DNA of 64,000 nt, taken from NCBI GenBank assembly GCA_009692205.1, contig SHZR01000008.1, positions 1 to 64,000 on the forward strand, given 5' to 3'. The notes below the pieces were generated by a model. The model had not been told where the DNA came from and searched no databases. It was given only the letters and a program-made list of their open reading frames with translations. Numbering within the stretch: position 1 is the first letter of the stretch; each line of letters opens with the position of its first letter. The stretch comes from Gemmatimonadota bacterium (GTDB taxonomy: Bacteria > Gemmatimonadota > Gemmatimonadetes > Longimicrobiales > Gaopeijiaceae). This document shows positions 8,810 through 18,016 of this stretch, in pieces. The position numbers and the translations under genes were made by a program.

Positions 8810-10468
8810 ATGCCGCGCTCCGCTCCGCACTCGAGGCCGGCGCTCGTCGTTCTCGCGCTTGCGGCTCTCGCGTTCTCGAACGTCCCCCTCCGCGCGCAGG
8901 TCGCATGGGCGCCGGTGGCCAGCGGCTTCCCCAGGACCGCCTCGGAGCGCAGCGGCTTCGCGGCCCACACGCGGCACCTGGAGATGTGGGACTACCTCAG
9001 GGCGCTCCGCGGCGCGACCACGGAGATGCGGCTCGGATCGTACGGAATGAGCTGGGAGGGTCGGGAGCTTCCCTATGCCATCTTCAGCCGACCCCTCGTG
9101 AGCGAGCCCTGGGAGGCCTGGGCGCTCGGCCGACCGGTCGTCGTGCTCGCCGCGAACGTGCACGGGGGCGAGCGGACGTTCCGCGAGGGCCTACTCATTC
9201 TGATGCGCGACCTCGCAACTCCGGGTACCGCGGCTAACGCGCTGCTCGATGAGGTGACGATCGTGGTGGCGCCGCAGCTCAACCCAGATGGCTTCGAGGC
9301 CAGCGCCCAGGGACAGCGCGGGAACGCCTGGGGGATCGACCTCAATCGCGACTATGTGAAGCTCGAGGACCCGGCGATCGCCTCGTTGGTGGGCAACATC
9401 GTCGCCGAGTGGCGTCCGCACGTCTTCGTGGACGGCCACAACGGAGGGTCACGTCCCTACAACCTGAACTACCAGTGTCCCAGCCACTACGACACGATGA
9501 GAGAACTCACGCTCATCTGCGACGATGAAATCTTCCCCGCCATCGACGCGAAGCTCGCGGGCGAGGGCTATCGCTCCTGGTACTACACGGGGGGCGACGA
9601 GGAAGAGTGGCGCGTCGGTGGCTTCCAGGCGCGCATCGGCCGCAACTACGTCGGGTTCGCCAACGCCATCGGTATGCTGTTCGAGGCGCCGACACAGGAC
9701 GCCGAGGAAGGTGCGCGCGCGGGTTATCTGGCGTACCTGACGGTCCTGGAGTTCGTGGCCCAGAACGCGGACCGCGTGATGGGTCTCGTCGACCGGGCGC
9801 GTGAGGAGACCGTCGCGATGGGAGCCGAGCCGCGCGGCGAAGTCGCCGTCATGATGGAGTACGGCGCCGAGGACTACCCGGTCGACTATCTGCTCATGCG
9901 CGGGGGCGGCCGCGGTGGCAACGGCGCGGCCGGGGACACCATCCGCGTGACCGGGGCGCGCCTGATGAAGAAGCCCGTGCCGACGCGCTTCCGGCCGCGA
10001 CCGTGGGCGTACATCCTTCCGCGCGACGCGGTAGACGCGGTGGCCATGCTCCGGCGGCACTCGATCACGGTCGAGCGCCTCGAAGCCCCCGCGCGTGTGG
10101 AGGTGGACGCGTACACCATCGCGGACGTGTCGTACGAGCAGGCCTACAATCACGCGGCCGCGATGCGCGTGGAGGTAGGCGAGGTCCTGACTTTGGAGCG
10201 CGACTTTCCGGTCGGGACCTACGTGGTGCCCACCGCGCAGCCCCTGGGGCGGCTCGTCGCGCACATGCTGGAGCCCGAGACGGACGACAACGTCATCTAC
10301 TGGAACACGATGGACGCGTGGGTCCCGCGCCCAGGGGGATCGAGGGCAGGCGGCGGCGGCCTACCGAACGCCGACCGGGAGCCGACGGTTCCCGTCTCCG
10401 GTCCGCCGCTAGTACCGATCTACAAGTTGATGCGCCCGACGGGGCTGACGTCCGCCATCGTCGAGTAG
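8810..10468 (+). CDS. Secreted M14 family zinc carboxypeptidase-like protein
   Basis: 552 residues with a signal peptide ending near VPLRAQ. The M14 domain carries the zinc ligands in NVHGGERTFREG (HxxE, about residues 117-120) and a third His in VFVDGHNGGSRPYN. The substrate-binding segment NPDGF ... WGIDLNRDY is typical, and a candidate catalytic Glu is in LFEAPTQDAEEG. A C-terminal extension of about 200 residues has no clear domain. It probably trims peptides in the periplasm or outside the cell. The exact substrate is unknown. Confidence 0.85.
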   Translation: MPRSAPHSRPALVVLALAALAFSNVPLRAQVAWAPVASGFPRTASERSGFAAHTRHLEMWDYLRALRGATTEMRLGSYGMSWEGRELPYAIFSRPLVSEPWEAWALGRPVVVLAANVHGGERTFREGLLILMRDLATPGTAANALLDEVTIVVAPQLNPDGFEASAQGQRGNAWGIDLNRDYVKLEDPAIASLVGNIVAEWRPHVFVDGHNGGSRPYNLNYQCPSHYDTMRELTLICDDEIFPAIDAKLAGEGYRSWYYTGGDEEEWRVGGFQARIGRNYVGFANAIGMLFEAPTQDAEEGARAGYLAYLTVLEFVAQNADRVMGLVDRAREETVAMGAEPRGEVAVMMEYGAEDYPVDYLLMRGGGRGGNGAAGDTIRVTGARLMKKPVPTRFRPRPWAYILPRDAVDAVAMLRRHSITVERLEAPARVEVDAYTIADVSYEQAYNHAAAMRVEVGEVLTLERDFPVGTYVVPTAQPLGRLVAHMLEPETDDNVIYWNTMDAWVPRPGGSRAGGGGLPNADREPTVPVSGPPLVPIYKLMRPTGLTSAIVE

Positions 10469-10507
10469 GCTCTCAGCCGGTGGCTCGCCGCAGCGCGGCT
10501 CGCGGAC

Positions 10508-10819
10508 TCACGGGACGACTCCAGCCGCCGCGAGACAATCCATCGCGGCCTGGTACGCCAGCTTCACGCGATCGAATAGGCTTCGTGACAGCTCCTCGTC
10601 GCCTCCCTGGACCGCGATCTCCAGCTGCTGCAGGAGGTTGGCCAACTCCTTCGCACGGATGTTGGCGCAGGAGGACTTGGGCGAGTGTGCGGCCCGGCTG
10701 ACTGCGTCCAGGTTCCGCGCTTCCGTCGCCGCCGTGAGGGTGGCGAGCCCCTTTGGAGCCTCCTGCGCGAATAGCGCGAGCATCGGCACGACGATCTCCT
10801 CGATACCTGACGCCCGCAT
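10508..10819 (-). CDS. HPt domain phosphotransfer protein
   Basis: About 103 residues forming one helical histidine-phosphotransfer domain. The phospho-acceptor motif is AAHSPKSSCANIRAKELAN, matching the HPt pattern A-H-x-x-K-x-x-x-x-x-x-G/A. It would relay phosphate between hybrid kinases and response regulators, but no such gene is beside it. The ATG at 10819 is the first ATG. The reading frame continues upstream into the end of the PQQ dehydrogenase gene, so a non-ATG start that overlaps that gene is possible and would complete the first helix. Confidence 0.75.
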   Translation of the reverse strand: MRASGIEEIVVPMLALFAQEAPKGLATLTAATEARNLDAVSRAAHSPKSSCANIRAKELANLLQQLEIAVQGGDEELSRSLFDRVKLAYQAAMDCLAAAGVVP

Positions 10820-10842
10820 GGCGGCGCGGAACTCCTCGAGAT

Positions 10843-12558
10843 CTACCGCTTCAGCGCGAATACCCAGATCACACCTCCCTGCGGTACGAACGTGTTCGTG
10901 CCACGAGCCTGATCGATGCGTCGGGTCATCGAGGCCGCGTCCACGCCCCACCCCGACTGCACCGCGATGTACTGGACACCGTCCACGGCGAAGGTGGAGG
11001 GTACGCCGATCACGCCCGAGTTCGTGCGGAACTCCCAAACTTGCTCGCCTGTGCGCGCATTGAAGGCGCGGAAGTAGCGGTCACTCGTGCCGCCGGCGAA
11101 CACCAAGTTCCCGGCGGTCGTGAGCACGCCACCCCAGTTGTGCGATTCGAACTCACGAGTCCAGGCTCGCTCGCCCGTGTCCATGTTCCAGGCCTGGAGC
11201 TCACCGATGTGGTCCGCTCCGGGCTGCAGCGTCATCTGCGTGCTCGCGCCAGTGAAGGAGCTTCCAGGACGATAGACGACCTCAGCCCCCTCGATGGACC
11301 CGCAGTGTTTGTTGTTCGCCGGGATGTACACGAGGCCGGTCTGCGGATTGTAGGCAGCGGGCGGCCAGTCCTTTCCTCCCCAGAGAGAGGGGCAGAAGGC
11401 GGTGATGGTTCCTGTGGTAGGCTTGCGGGACTCGTCGTAGGTGGGCCGACCCGTCTCCGGGTCGATGCTCGTGAACACGTCCTGGTACACGTACGGCACG
11501 GCGTCCACGAACGAGATGGCATTCGGGTGTCGCTCGAGGAGCCACAGATATCCGTTCCGGCCCGGGTGCACGAGCGCGGGGAAGCTGCGACCGTCCCGCC
11601 GCACCGGCATCAGGATGGGCGTCGAGACCTCGTCCCAGTCCCAGGAATCGTTCCAGTGGTACTGGTGATGCCCGCGAATCCGACCCGTACGGACGTCGAG
11701 CGCGAGCACGGAGTTGGTATAGAGGTTGTCCCCGGGGCGCTGGTCGCCGACCCACGGGCCGGGGTTGCCGGTGCCCCAATAGGTGAGGCCGAGCGCCGGA
11801 TCGTAGTGGCCGGTGATCCACACGGGGGCGCCTCCGGTGCGCCAGCTCTCGCCGGGCCACGTGTCGTTGCCGAACTCGCCCGGGCCGGGAATCGTGTACG
11901 TCCTCCACACCTCCTCGCCCGTCTCCGCGTCCAGCGCGACCACGAACCCGCGGATGCCTAGCTCTCCGCCGGAGACGCCCACCATGATCTTTCCGTCGGC
12001 CGCGAGCGGCGCGAGCGTCATGTAGTAGCCGCTGGCGTTGTCCTGCACGGGCACGTTCCACACCACGTTGCCCGTGCGGGCGTCGAGCGCCACCACGCGC
12101 GCGTCGAGCGTCGCCGTGTAGACCTTGTCCCCCCAGAGCGCGACCCCGCGGTTGGTGTCGTGGAAGGCGACGAGCCCCTCGGGGAGCTCGTGCGCGTAGC
12201 GCCAGAGCATGTCGCCGGTCCGGGCGTCGATCGCGAGCACGAGGTTCCGCGGTGTCGTGACGAACATCACGCCGTCATTCACGATGGGCGGGGCCTCATG
12301 CCCTCCCGTGACGCCCGTCGAGAGCGTCCACACGGGGACCAGATCTCCCACGTTGGTGGCGTTCACCTGATCGAGCGGGCTGTAGCCCCAGCCGTCCTGG
12401 GTACCACGGTAGGAGAGCCAGTTGCCCGGCTCGGGGCTCGCGAGCCGGTCGGCGGTGACCGCCCGATACGTCGTGAGCGGCTGCTGGGCGGCCGAGGCGA
12501 GGGGCGCCAGGACCAGCGCCAGCACGGCGGCAGTCAGGGCGCGAGGGACACGCATCAT
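10843..12558 (-). CDS. PQQ-dependent alcohol dehydrogenase, lanthanide-type active site
   Basis: 571 residues with signal peptide MMRVPRALTAAVLALVLAPL...AAQQ and an eight-bladed propeller of repeated ALDARTGxxxW blades. It oxidises an alcohol or aldehyde in the periplasm using pyrroloquinoline quinone. The catalytic Asp is D307 in DSWDWDEVSTP. Two residues on is D309, the extra acidic residue that marks lanthanide-binding XoxF and PedH-type enzymes and is Ala or Ser in calcium enzymes. The vicinal Cys pair of methanol dehydrogenases is absent (HDTNRGVALW). No cytochrome or pqq synthesis gene is near. The start is the ATG at 12558; a second ATG follows directly. Confidence 0.87.
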   Translation of the reverse strand: MMRVPRALTAAVLALVLAPLASAAQQPLTTYRAVTADRLASPEPGNWLSYRGTQDGWGYSPLDQVNATNVGDLVPVWTLSTGVTGGHEAPPIVNDGVMFVTTPRNLVLAIDARTGDMLWRYAHELPEGLVAFHDTNRGVALWGDKVYTATLDARVVALDARTGNVVWNVPVQDNASGYYMTLAPLAADGKIMVGVSGGELGIRGFVVALDAETGEEVWRTYTIPGPGEFGNDTWPGESWRTGGAPVWITGHYDPALGLTYWGTGNPGPWVGDQRPGDNLYTNSVLALDVRTGRIRGHHQYHWNDSWDWDEVSTPILMPVRRDGRSFPALVHPGRNGYLWLLERHPNAISFVDAVPYVYQDVFTSIDPETGRPTYDESRKPTTGTITAFCPSLWGGKDWPPAAYNPQTGLVYIPANNKHCGSIEGAEVVYRPGSSFTGASTQMTLQPGADHIGELQAWNMDTGERAWTREFESHNWGGVLTTAGNLVFAGGTSDRYFRAFNARTGEQVWEFRTNSGVIGVPSTFAVDGVQYIAVQSGWGVDAASMTRRIDQARGTNTFVPQGGVIWVFALKR

Positions 12559-12678
12559 CGTGGCCTCTTGTTCGAGTTGCGACGCAACATCCAACGCGCG
12601 CCACCCCGGGCGCAAGGCGGATCGCGCCGGTGGGCATCCAACTCCCGCGCCGCAGGCGTGCAGCGTTAGACTTCCTGC

Positions 12679-14070
12679 ATGACCGAGCAGGTGCTCACCC
12701 GCACCGACGCAGCCGGACTCCGACGCTCCTTCGAGGAGCTCCGCGCCCGCGAGTTCGCCCGTCTCGACGAGTGCGGATCCGTCTATCTCGACTACACGGG
12801 TAGCGCGCTCTACGCCGAGTCACACCTTCGCGCGCACGAGGAGTTCCTGAAGCATCACGTGCTCGGGAACCCCCACTCCGAGAACCCCGCCTCGACGGCC
12901 GCGACCCGGATCGTGGACGACGCGCGCCGTGACGTCCTGGACTTCTTCGGCGCCGATCCGGCCGAGTACACGCTCGTATTCGCTGCGAACGCGACCGCCG
13001 CCCTCAAGCTCGTGGCGGAGAGCTACCCGTTCCAAGCGGGCTCGAGGTTCACGTTGCTCGCGGACAACCACAACTCGGTGAACGGCATCCGCGAGTACGC
13101 CGCGCGAGCGGGTGCCGAGACGATCTACCTTCCCATCGATGCCGACCTGCGCCTGCAGAAGGGCGCGCGCATCCCACCCGCAGGCAGCGCACCGAGTCTG
13201 TTCGCGTTCCCGGCGCAGTCGAACTTTTCCGGCGTGCGCCACCCGCTCGCTCTGGTGCAGGATGCGAAGGACCTCGGCTACGACGTACTGCTCGACGCTG
13301 CAGCGTATGTCCCGACCGAACACCTCGATCTCGGGAGCGTGCACCCCGACTTCACGTGCGTATCGTTCTACAAGATGTTCGGCTTCCCCACCGGACTCGG
13401 CGCGCTCATCGCGCGGAGGGAGGCGTTGGCGCGGCTCCGGCGGCCGTGGTTCGCCGGCGGCACCGTCGATTTCGTGTCCGTGGAGGGGCGCGTCCACCGC
13501 CTGCTCCGAGGGGCCGGGGGCTTCGAGGACGGCACACTGAACTTCCTCGGCATCGCCGCGCTGTCGGGTGGCCTGGCCTTCCTGCGCGAGGTCGGCATGA
13601 CGCGAGCCTCGCAGCGCGTGAAGGCCCTCACCGGTCGGCTGCTCGCGATCCTCGGAGGCGCGCGGCACCCGAGTGGCGCGCCCGCGGTGCGCATCTACGG
13701 GCCCACGACCGCCGACGGACGCGGTGGGACCGTCTCGTTCAACCTCCTCGACGCCTCGGGCGTCCCGGTCCCGTACGGCGAGGTCGAGCGGGCCGCGAGC
13801 GTGCACGGGATCGCGCTCCGCGGAGGATGCTTCTGCAACCCGGGAGCCGCCGAACGCGCGCTCGAGTTGCCCACCGACGCGATGCTCGACTGCCTGGAGA
13901 CGATTCCGCAGCAGTCGTTCAATCTCAAGGCTCTCGCGGACTGCCTCGGCGGCTCGGTCGCCGTCGGCGCGATGCGCGCTTCGGTTAGCCTCCCCACCGT
14001 CGAGGCCGACCTGGACCGACTCGACGCGTTCCTGACCGGCTACTGGCAACCACAAACGGAGACACCATGA
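12679..14070 (+). CDS. Aminotransferase class V, molybdenum cofactor sulfurase-like
   Basis: 463 residues. The fold-type I PLP domain resembles cysteine desulfurases and the N-terminal domain of Moco sulfurases. It has SVYLDYTGSALYAESHL, LGNPHSENPAS, FAANATAALKLVAESYPF, the PLP-binding Lys in CVSFYKMFGFPTGLGALI, and a candidate persulfide Cys in LRGGCFCNPGAAE. It could move sulfur from cysteine. Whether it acts on Moco or another acceptor is not shown: no MOSC domain or Moco gene is nearby. The stop overlaps the next start by ATGA. Confidence 0.82.
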   Translation: MTEQVLTRTDAAGLRRSFEELRAREFARLDECGSVYLDYTGSALYAESHLRAHEEFLKHHVLGNPHSENPASTAATRIVDDARRDVLDFFGADPAEYTLVFAANATAALKLVAESYPFQAGSRFTLLADNHNSVNGIREYAARAGAETIYLPIDADLRLQKGARIPPAGSAPSLFAFPAQSNFSGVRHPLALVQDAKDLGYDVLLDAAAYVPTEHLDLGSVHPDFTCVSFYKMFGFPTGLGALIARREALARLRRPWFAGGTVDFVSVEGRVHRLLRGAGGFEDGTLNFLGIAALSGGLAFLREVGMTRASQRVKALTGRLLAILGGARHPSGAPAVRIYGPTTADGRGGTVSFNLLDASGVPVPYGEVERAASVHGIALRGGCFCNPGAAERALELPTDAMLDCLETIPQQSFNLKALADCLGGSVAVGAMRASVSLPTVEADLDRLDAFLTGYWQPQTETP

Positions 14071-15251
14071 CGCGCCGCCACCTCGCCTGCTCGCTCGCCC
14101 TCACCGCGCTCTGCCTCGCGCCTGCGGGGGTCGTGGGCCAGAGCACGTCCGTGCTCATGTTGATCCCGACCGAGGGCCGTCAGCTCGAGGTGGGAAGCGA
14201 CCAAACCGGTGCGCTCTCGACGTCGGACGCTCTGTCCCCGGACGACCGGTACCTAGAGGCATGGGATCTCCGCGGCCGCGCCGGAAGCAGCGCCACCGTC
14301 GACATCGCGTCCGAGCGCTTCGACCCGCGGGTCTACGTCGTGGGCCCCGGCTTCGCCGAGACGATGTTCGCGGATGATGGCGGTGGTGGATGCAACGCAC
14401 GCTTGACGCTCACGTTCCTCGAGACGGGGACGTTCCGCGTCGTGGTGAGCTCGCTCTCCGCTCGTGAGCCCGGCACGTATCAGGTCCGTGTGTCGGACCG
14501 CCCAGGACCCGCTCCCACACACGGGTGTGGCGAGGTCGACTCGGAGTCACTGAACTCGCTGCCCGCGGAGGGCCGCGCGCTCCAAATGGGTTCTTCTCAG
14601 TCGAGCCGACTGGACGCACTCTCGCACTCGGTGCAGGACGGGCGACCCGCCGAGGCGTGGCGGCTCACGGGTCGCGCCGGCGATCGCGTGTCGATCGTGA
14701 TGGCGTCCGAGGATTTCGACACGTACCTCTACCTGACCGGCCCGGGCCTCGATGGCGTGCTGACGGACGACGACGGCGCCGGTGACCTCGATGCGAAGAT
14801 CGACGTGACGCTCCCCACCTCGGGTCCGTTCACGGTCGTGGCCGCCGCGCTCTCGTCCGGTAGCTCGGGTGCATACACCATCCGTGTCGAGGCTCCCTTC
14901 GACATGAACACGCTGCCTACCCACGGCCGAGCCATCGACCTCGGACAGCGTGTGACGGGACGGCTCGAGTCGAGCGATCCCATCGTGGCGGACGGCCGGC
15001 GCGGCCAGGCGTGGGCGTTCGAAGGCATTTCCGGCCAGCGGGTCACCATCGAACTGGAAGCGGAAGACTACGACGCATACCTCTACTTGGTGGGCCCCGG
15101 CATGGTCGAGCCGATGCAGGACGACGATGGCGGCGGCGAGCTGAACTCTCTCCTCAGCACCACGCTCCCGGGGACCGGGACCTATCGCATCATCGCGTCG
15201 TCGCTCTCCGACGGAACCGGCGCGTACAGCCTGAGCGTCAGTCCGCAGTAG
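14067..15251 (+). CDS. Secreted protein with three PPC-like beta domains
   Basis: 394 residues. A signal peptide (LALTALCLAPAGVVGQS) is followed by three repeats of about 120 residues. Each repeat reads LPxxGRxxxLG ... G-x-L-x-x-x-D ... EAWxxxGRAG ... V-x-I-x-x-E-x-F/Y-D ... YLVGPG ... DDDGGG ... GxYxIxVSSLS. This is the pattern of bacterial pre-peptidase C-terminal (PPC) domains, usually attached to secreted enzymes. Here no catalytic domain is attached. The acidic DDDGxG loops may bind Ca2+. The start overlaps the aminotransferase stop, an odd pairing for a cytoplasmic enzyme and an exported protein. Confidence 0.8.
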   Translation: MTRRHLACSLALTALCLAPAGVVGQSTSVLMLIPTEGRQLEVGSDQTGALSTSDALSPDDRYLEAWDLRGRAGSSATVDIASERFDPRVYVVGPGFAETMFADDGGGGCNARLTLTFLETGTFRVVVSSLSAREPGTYQVRVSDRPGPAPTHGCGEVDSESLNSLPAEGRALQMGSSQSSRLDALSHSVQDGRPAEAWRLTGRAGDRVSIVMASEDFDTYLYLTGPGLDGVLTDDDGAGDLDAKIDVTLPTSGPFTVVAAALSSGSSGAYTIRVEAPFDMNTLPTHGRAIDLGQRVTGRLESSDPIVADGRRGQAWAFEGISGQRVTIELEAEDYDAYLYLVGPGMVEPMQDDDGGGELNSLLSTTLPGTGTYRIIASSLSDGTGAYSLSVSPQ

Positions 15252-16368
15252 GCTGCAGGGGTCCCAACGCCGCGGCGCGGGGCACTCGTCGCCCCGCGAC
15301 CCACTCCACGGTCTCGAGCAGCTTCGCGTCGGCCTGGCAGCACCACGCCCGGAACCACTCGTTGTCGACCCACTTCGGTAACAGGGCCAGGGCGTCCAAA
15401 TCGAACAGAGGATGACTGACCGCGACGCCGGCGCGTTCCGCATCGAGCGCGTTCAGGCGTTGCTCGTGGTGATGCTCCAGCGGCACCATCAGCACGGCCT
15501 TTCCGAGAAATGCGGCCTCACAAACGGACTCGAACCCGGCCGTGCACATGACCGCGCGGCAGCCCGCCATCAGACGCACGAACTCCTCGCCGTCGAGGGC
15601 GTGGAAGCTGAGGTTCTGGTCCACCACCTCGACCTTCGGGGCGCCTGGCCGATCATAGAAGCAATGGAACCGGACCTCCGGATGTGCCCGGTGCCACGAC
15701 CGCACGAGCTCGGCGTACCCGTGGGTCGCGACGTACACGAGGATGTAGTCGCCCTCCTGCGGCGCGAGGGATCGGATTCGGCGGCGCAGGAGGGGCGGCG
15801 CGACGATCACGCGGTCAGGAGAGATACTCCTGGCGGCATCGGGCGTGAACGAGAGGGCCATCTTCCATGACCGGAAGCCCACCAAGCGGATGAACGCCCG
15901 CAGCCACCACGGGGCGGTGGGGGTGGCGGCCGGCGCTCCCCAGGCCGGGCCCAGCAGAGCGAACTGGTGAGCCACGCTGAGCACGGGAACGGGCAGCGCC
16001 CGGGTCGCTTGTAGTATGCCCACGAGCGGCTCGAAGAAGTTGATGACCAGGTCCGGTTGCGTGACCTCGACGACGGCGCGCAAGCGATTCAGACTCTCGC
16101 GCCATGTGCCGATGTGTCGCCCCGCGTGCAGCAGTGTCCTCGGAAGGTCGACGCCACGGTCCTTCGCGAAGATGAAGCCCGCGCTCGGAAGCATCGTGAC
16201 GGGGGCCCGAAAGGAGTCCACGAAAAAGGCCGGGAGGTCCCGCCCCGGATGGTTGCCCGCAACGACTCCGACCAACTCGTGCCCCGCGGCCTCCAAGACC
16301 TCGGCAGCGGCGATCGCTTGAGTCATGTGGCCACGACCCTGGCCCTGTACCGTGAGCAGGATGCGCAC
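15238..16368 (-). CDS. Glycosyltransferase (GT-B, MurG/UGT-like)
   Basis: 376 residues. The N-terminal Rossmann half starts MRILLTVQGQGRGHMTQAIA, typical of GT-B enzymes. The C-terminal donor half has the sugar-nucleotide segment CTAGFESVCEAAFLGKAVLMVPLEHHHEQRLNA, comparable to MurG and UDP-glucosyltransferases (GT28/GT1 type). It is the last gene of a probable three-gene operon after phospholipase C-like and PAP2 genes, suggesting a lipid or polyprenyl acceptor. Its 3' end overlaps the convergent PPC gene by 14 bases. Confidence 0.78.
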   Translation of the reverse strand: MRILLTVQGQGRGHMTQAIAAAEVLEAAGHELVGVVAGNHPGRDLPAFFVDSFRAPVTMLPSAGFIFAKDRGVDLPRTLLHAGRHIGTWRESLNRLRAVVEVTQPDLVINFFEPLVGILQATRALPVPVLSVAHQFALLGPAWGAPAATPTAPWWLRAFIRLVGFRSWKMALSFTPDAARSISPDRVIVAPPLLRRRIRSLAPQEGDYILVYVATHGYAELVRSWHRAHPEVRFHCFYDRPGAPKVEVVDQNLSFHALDGEEFVRLMAGCRAVMCTAGFESVCEAAFLGKAVLMVPLEHHHEQRLNALDAERAGVAVSHPLFDLDALALLPKWVDNEWFRAWCCQADAKLLETVEWVAGRRVPRAAALGPLQPTAD

Positions 16369-16411
16369 TAGCCCGACCCGGGGTCGGGCGCCCCGTGCGA
16401 TCGCAGAGCGG

Positions 16412-16945
16412 TCAGAACAACCCTCCGCCGACGAGCGGCGCGATGACGAATGCGAGGATTGCCAGGCACCATCCGGCCAGCACGTCGCCCGGGTAGTGCA
16501 CGCCGAGATAGCAGCGGCTCACACCCACCGACAAGCCGATCGCGAGGACGAGCGGGCCCAGCACTCCGTCCAGCCCGACCGCAATGGGGAGTGCGACGGA
16601 CAACCCTGCCGCCGCGTGACCCGACGGGAACGAGAAGCGGTCCTCCGGCTCGATCAGGAACGTGAGTCCGACGGGAAGCTGGGGCCGACTACGGCACACC
16701 CGCCGCTTCATGAGCTGCACGATCAAGTGCGATGCGGCTACGGTCCACAAAGCGAGTGCGCCCTGTGCCCTGAGAGACGGAACCGCCCCGAGCGCGAGCC
16801 CAAGCGTCAAGGGCCCCACGACCAGGACGTCACCCAACCGGGTCACGAGCCGCATGGTGGTGTCCGCCGCCGGTCGCCGCCGCAGCACCAGAGTTTGCAG
16901 CAGGCGGCTGTCGGCATCCGACAAGAGCGCTCGCAGACTGCTCAT
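16412..16945 (-). CDS. PAP2 superfamily lipid phosphatase
   Basis: 177 residues with about five membrane helices. All three PAP2 catalytic motifs are visible: KRRVCRSRP (KxxxxxxRP), FPSGHAA, and SRCYLGVHYPGDVLAGW. Family members remove phosphate from phosphatidic acid, undecaprenyl pyrophosphate or related lipids at the outer face of the inner membrane. Start and the upstream stop overlap by ATGA, so it is translated together with the phospholipase C-like protein. A glycosyltransferase follows after 43 bases. Confidence 0.92.
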   Translation of the reverse strand: MSSLRALLSDADSRLLQTLVLRRRPAADTTMRLVTRLGDVLVVGPLTLGLALGAVPSLRAQGALALWTVAASHLIVQLMKRRVCRSRPQLPVGLTFLIEPEDRFSFPSGHAAAGLSVALPIAVGLDGVLGPLVLAIGLSVGVSRCYLGVHYPGDVLAGWCLAILAFVIAPLVGGGLF

Positions 16946-17850
16946 GCGGACCCCACCTCCGCCAACCGACCGTGGCGTGCGTCCGAGGGGGTCCGGGTGA
17001 GCGGAGCCCCGGTGTCCAGGTTGTAGTCACCGATGTCCGTGCCGCCTTGACGGTACATCGTCATGAAGAGATCGGTGTGCGAAGGAATCACTGCGTCGAT
17101 CGCGTCCATCAGCCATCGCCCTGGCCTGACCGGGCTGAGGTAGGCCATCGAGATTCCCGAGATCAGCGTGGAGCGGTGCGCGGCCCTCAGCGCCCATTGA
17201 AGCGCGGACCACCGCCGTGGACCAGTCCCTCGGTCCATCAGAGCGGAGAGAAGGCCGATCGAGCCGAGGGACTGCGAGACGCGGCGACCCATGTGCCGGT
17301 GCGAGGCCAGGAGCGAGTCGTGGCGCGGGACGAAGCCGTAGGTCTTCGCGTAGGCGTGGGAGAGGAAGTTGATGCTGAGCGCGTCGAACGCCGGACGCAG
17401 ACGAACGCCTCGCGCAGCCGCATCGCGAGCCGCGAAGCAGCAGTCGACTCCAATCTCCACTCTGAGGTGGCTTCCTGGGTCAGTCGCGCCGGCGACGAAC
17501 GTCCTGGAGCATCCGACCGTCAGCTCGCCGACGCCCCGCCCGATCCACGGGTGAATCAGTCGATCGCCTAGGACGTGAGTGAGCCACCCCCAGGCGAACG
17601 CCCGCTCAACGGAGGTGCGAGCGCTTCGGATCAAACGGCTCGTGAGCTCCCCCGTGCGCACCCCATGCGCCAACTCGGAGAGGGGGCGATGGCCGCCGGG
17701 CATGTATCCGAAGTCGGGGCCTACCGCGCCTTGGAGGAACGCGTTGAGGTCCGCCGACGCGTAAAGGCCGAAGGGGGCGTTCTCGCCGCTCCTTCTCCAC
17801 CGGTCGAGCACCCGGTTCGCAAGTGCGAAGTGCGGTGTCAGGCCTGGCAT
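16942..17850 (-). CDS. Zinc-dependent phospholipase C-like protein
   Basis: 302 residues resembling the zinc-dependent phospholipase C / S1-P1 nuclease fold. An N-terminal His in MPGLTPHFALANRV is followed by GAVGPDFGYMPG, then the metal-binding block WGWLTHVLGDRLIHPWIGRG (H-x3-D-x3-H) and FLSHAYAKTYG. No signal peptide is visible, unlike secreted toxins of this family, so a membrane-associated cytoplasmic role is possible. The start has an ideal GGAGG site 4 bases upstream. It is the first gene of the lipid operon. Confidence 0.7.
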   Translation of the reverse strand: MPGLTPHFALANRVLDRWRRSGENAPFGLYASADLNAFLQGAVGPDFGYMPGGHRPLSELAHGVRTGELTSRLIRSARTSVERAFAWGWLTHVLGDRLIHPWIGRGVGELTVGCSRTFVAGATDPGSHLRVEIGVDCCFAARDAAARGVRLRPAFDALSINFLSHAYAKTYGFVPRHDSLLASHRHMGRRVSQSLGSIGLLSALMDRGTGPRRWSALQWALRAAHRSTLISGISMAYLSPVRPGRWLMDAIDAVIPSHTDLFMTMYRQGGTDIGDYNLDTGAPLTRTPSDARHGRLAEVGSA

Positions 17851-18016
17851 CGAACCTCCAGCGCGTCTGAACTCAACGATCTACGTAGGAAACATTTGGC
17901 GCAGGCACGACGGGCGTGCGACGGCTCGGTCACGGTCGTGTAGCGCGGGTGCATCGATCCGACGAGGTGGGCCCGGCCCCTGGCCCTGCGCCGAGCGATT
18001 CGTAGCCTTCCCGGGC

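Noticed and set aside
12820-14055. Minus-strand 411-residue frame
   Set aside because: It is antisense to the class V aminotransferase and has only charged repeats typical of mirror frames in GC-rich DNA.
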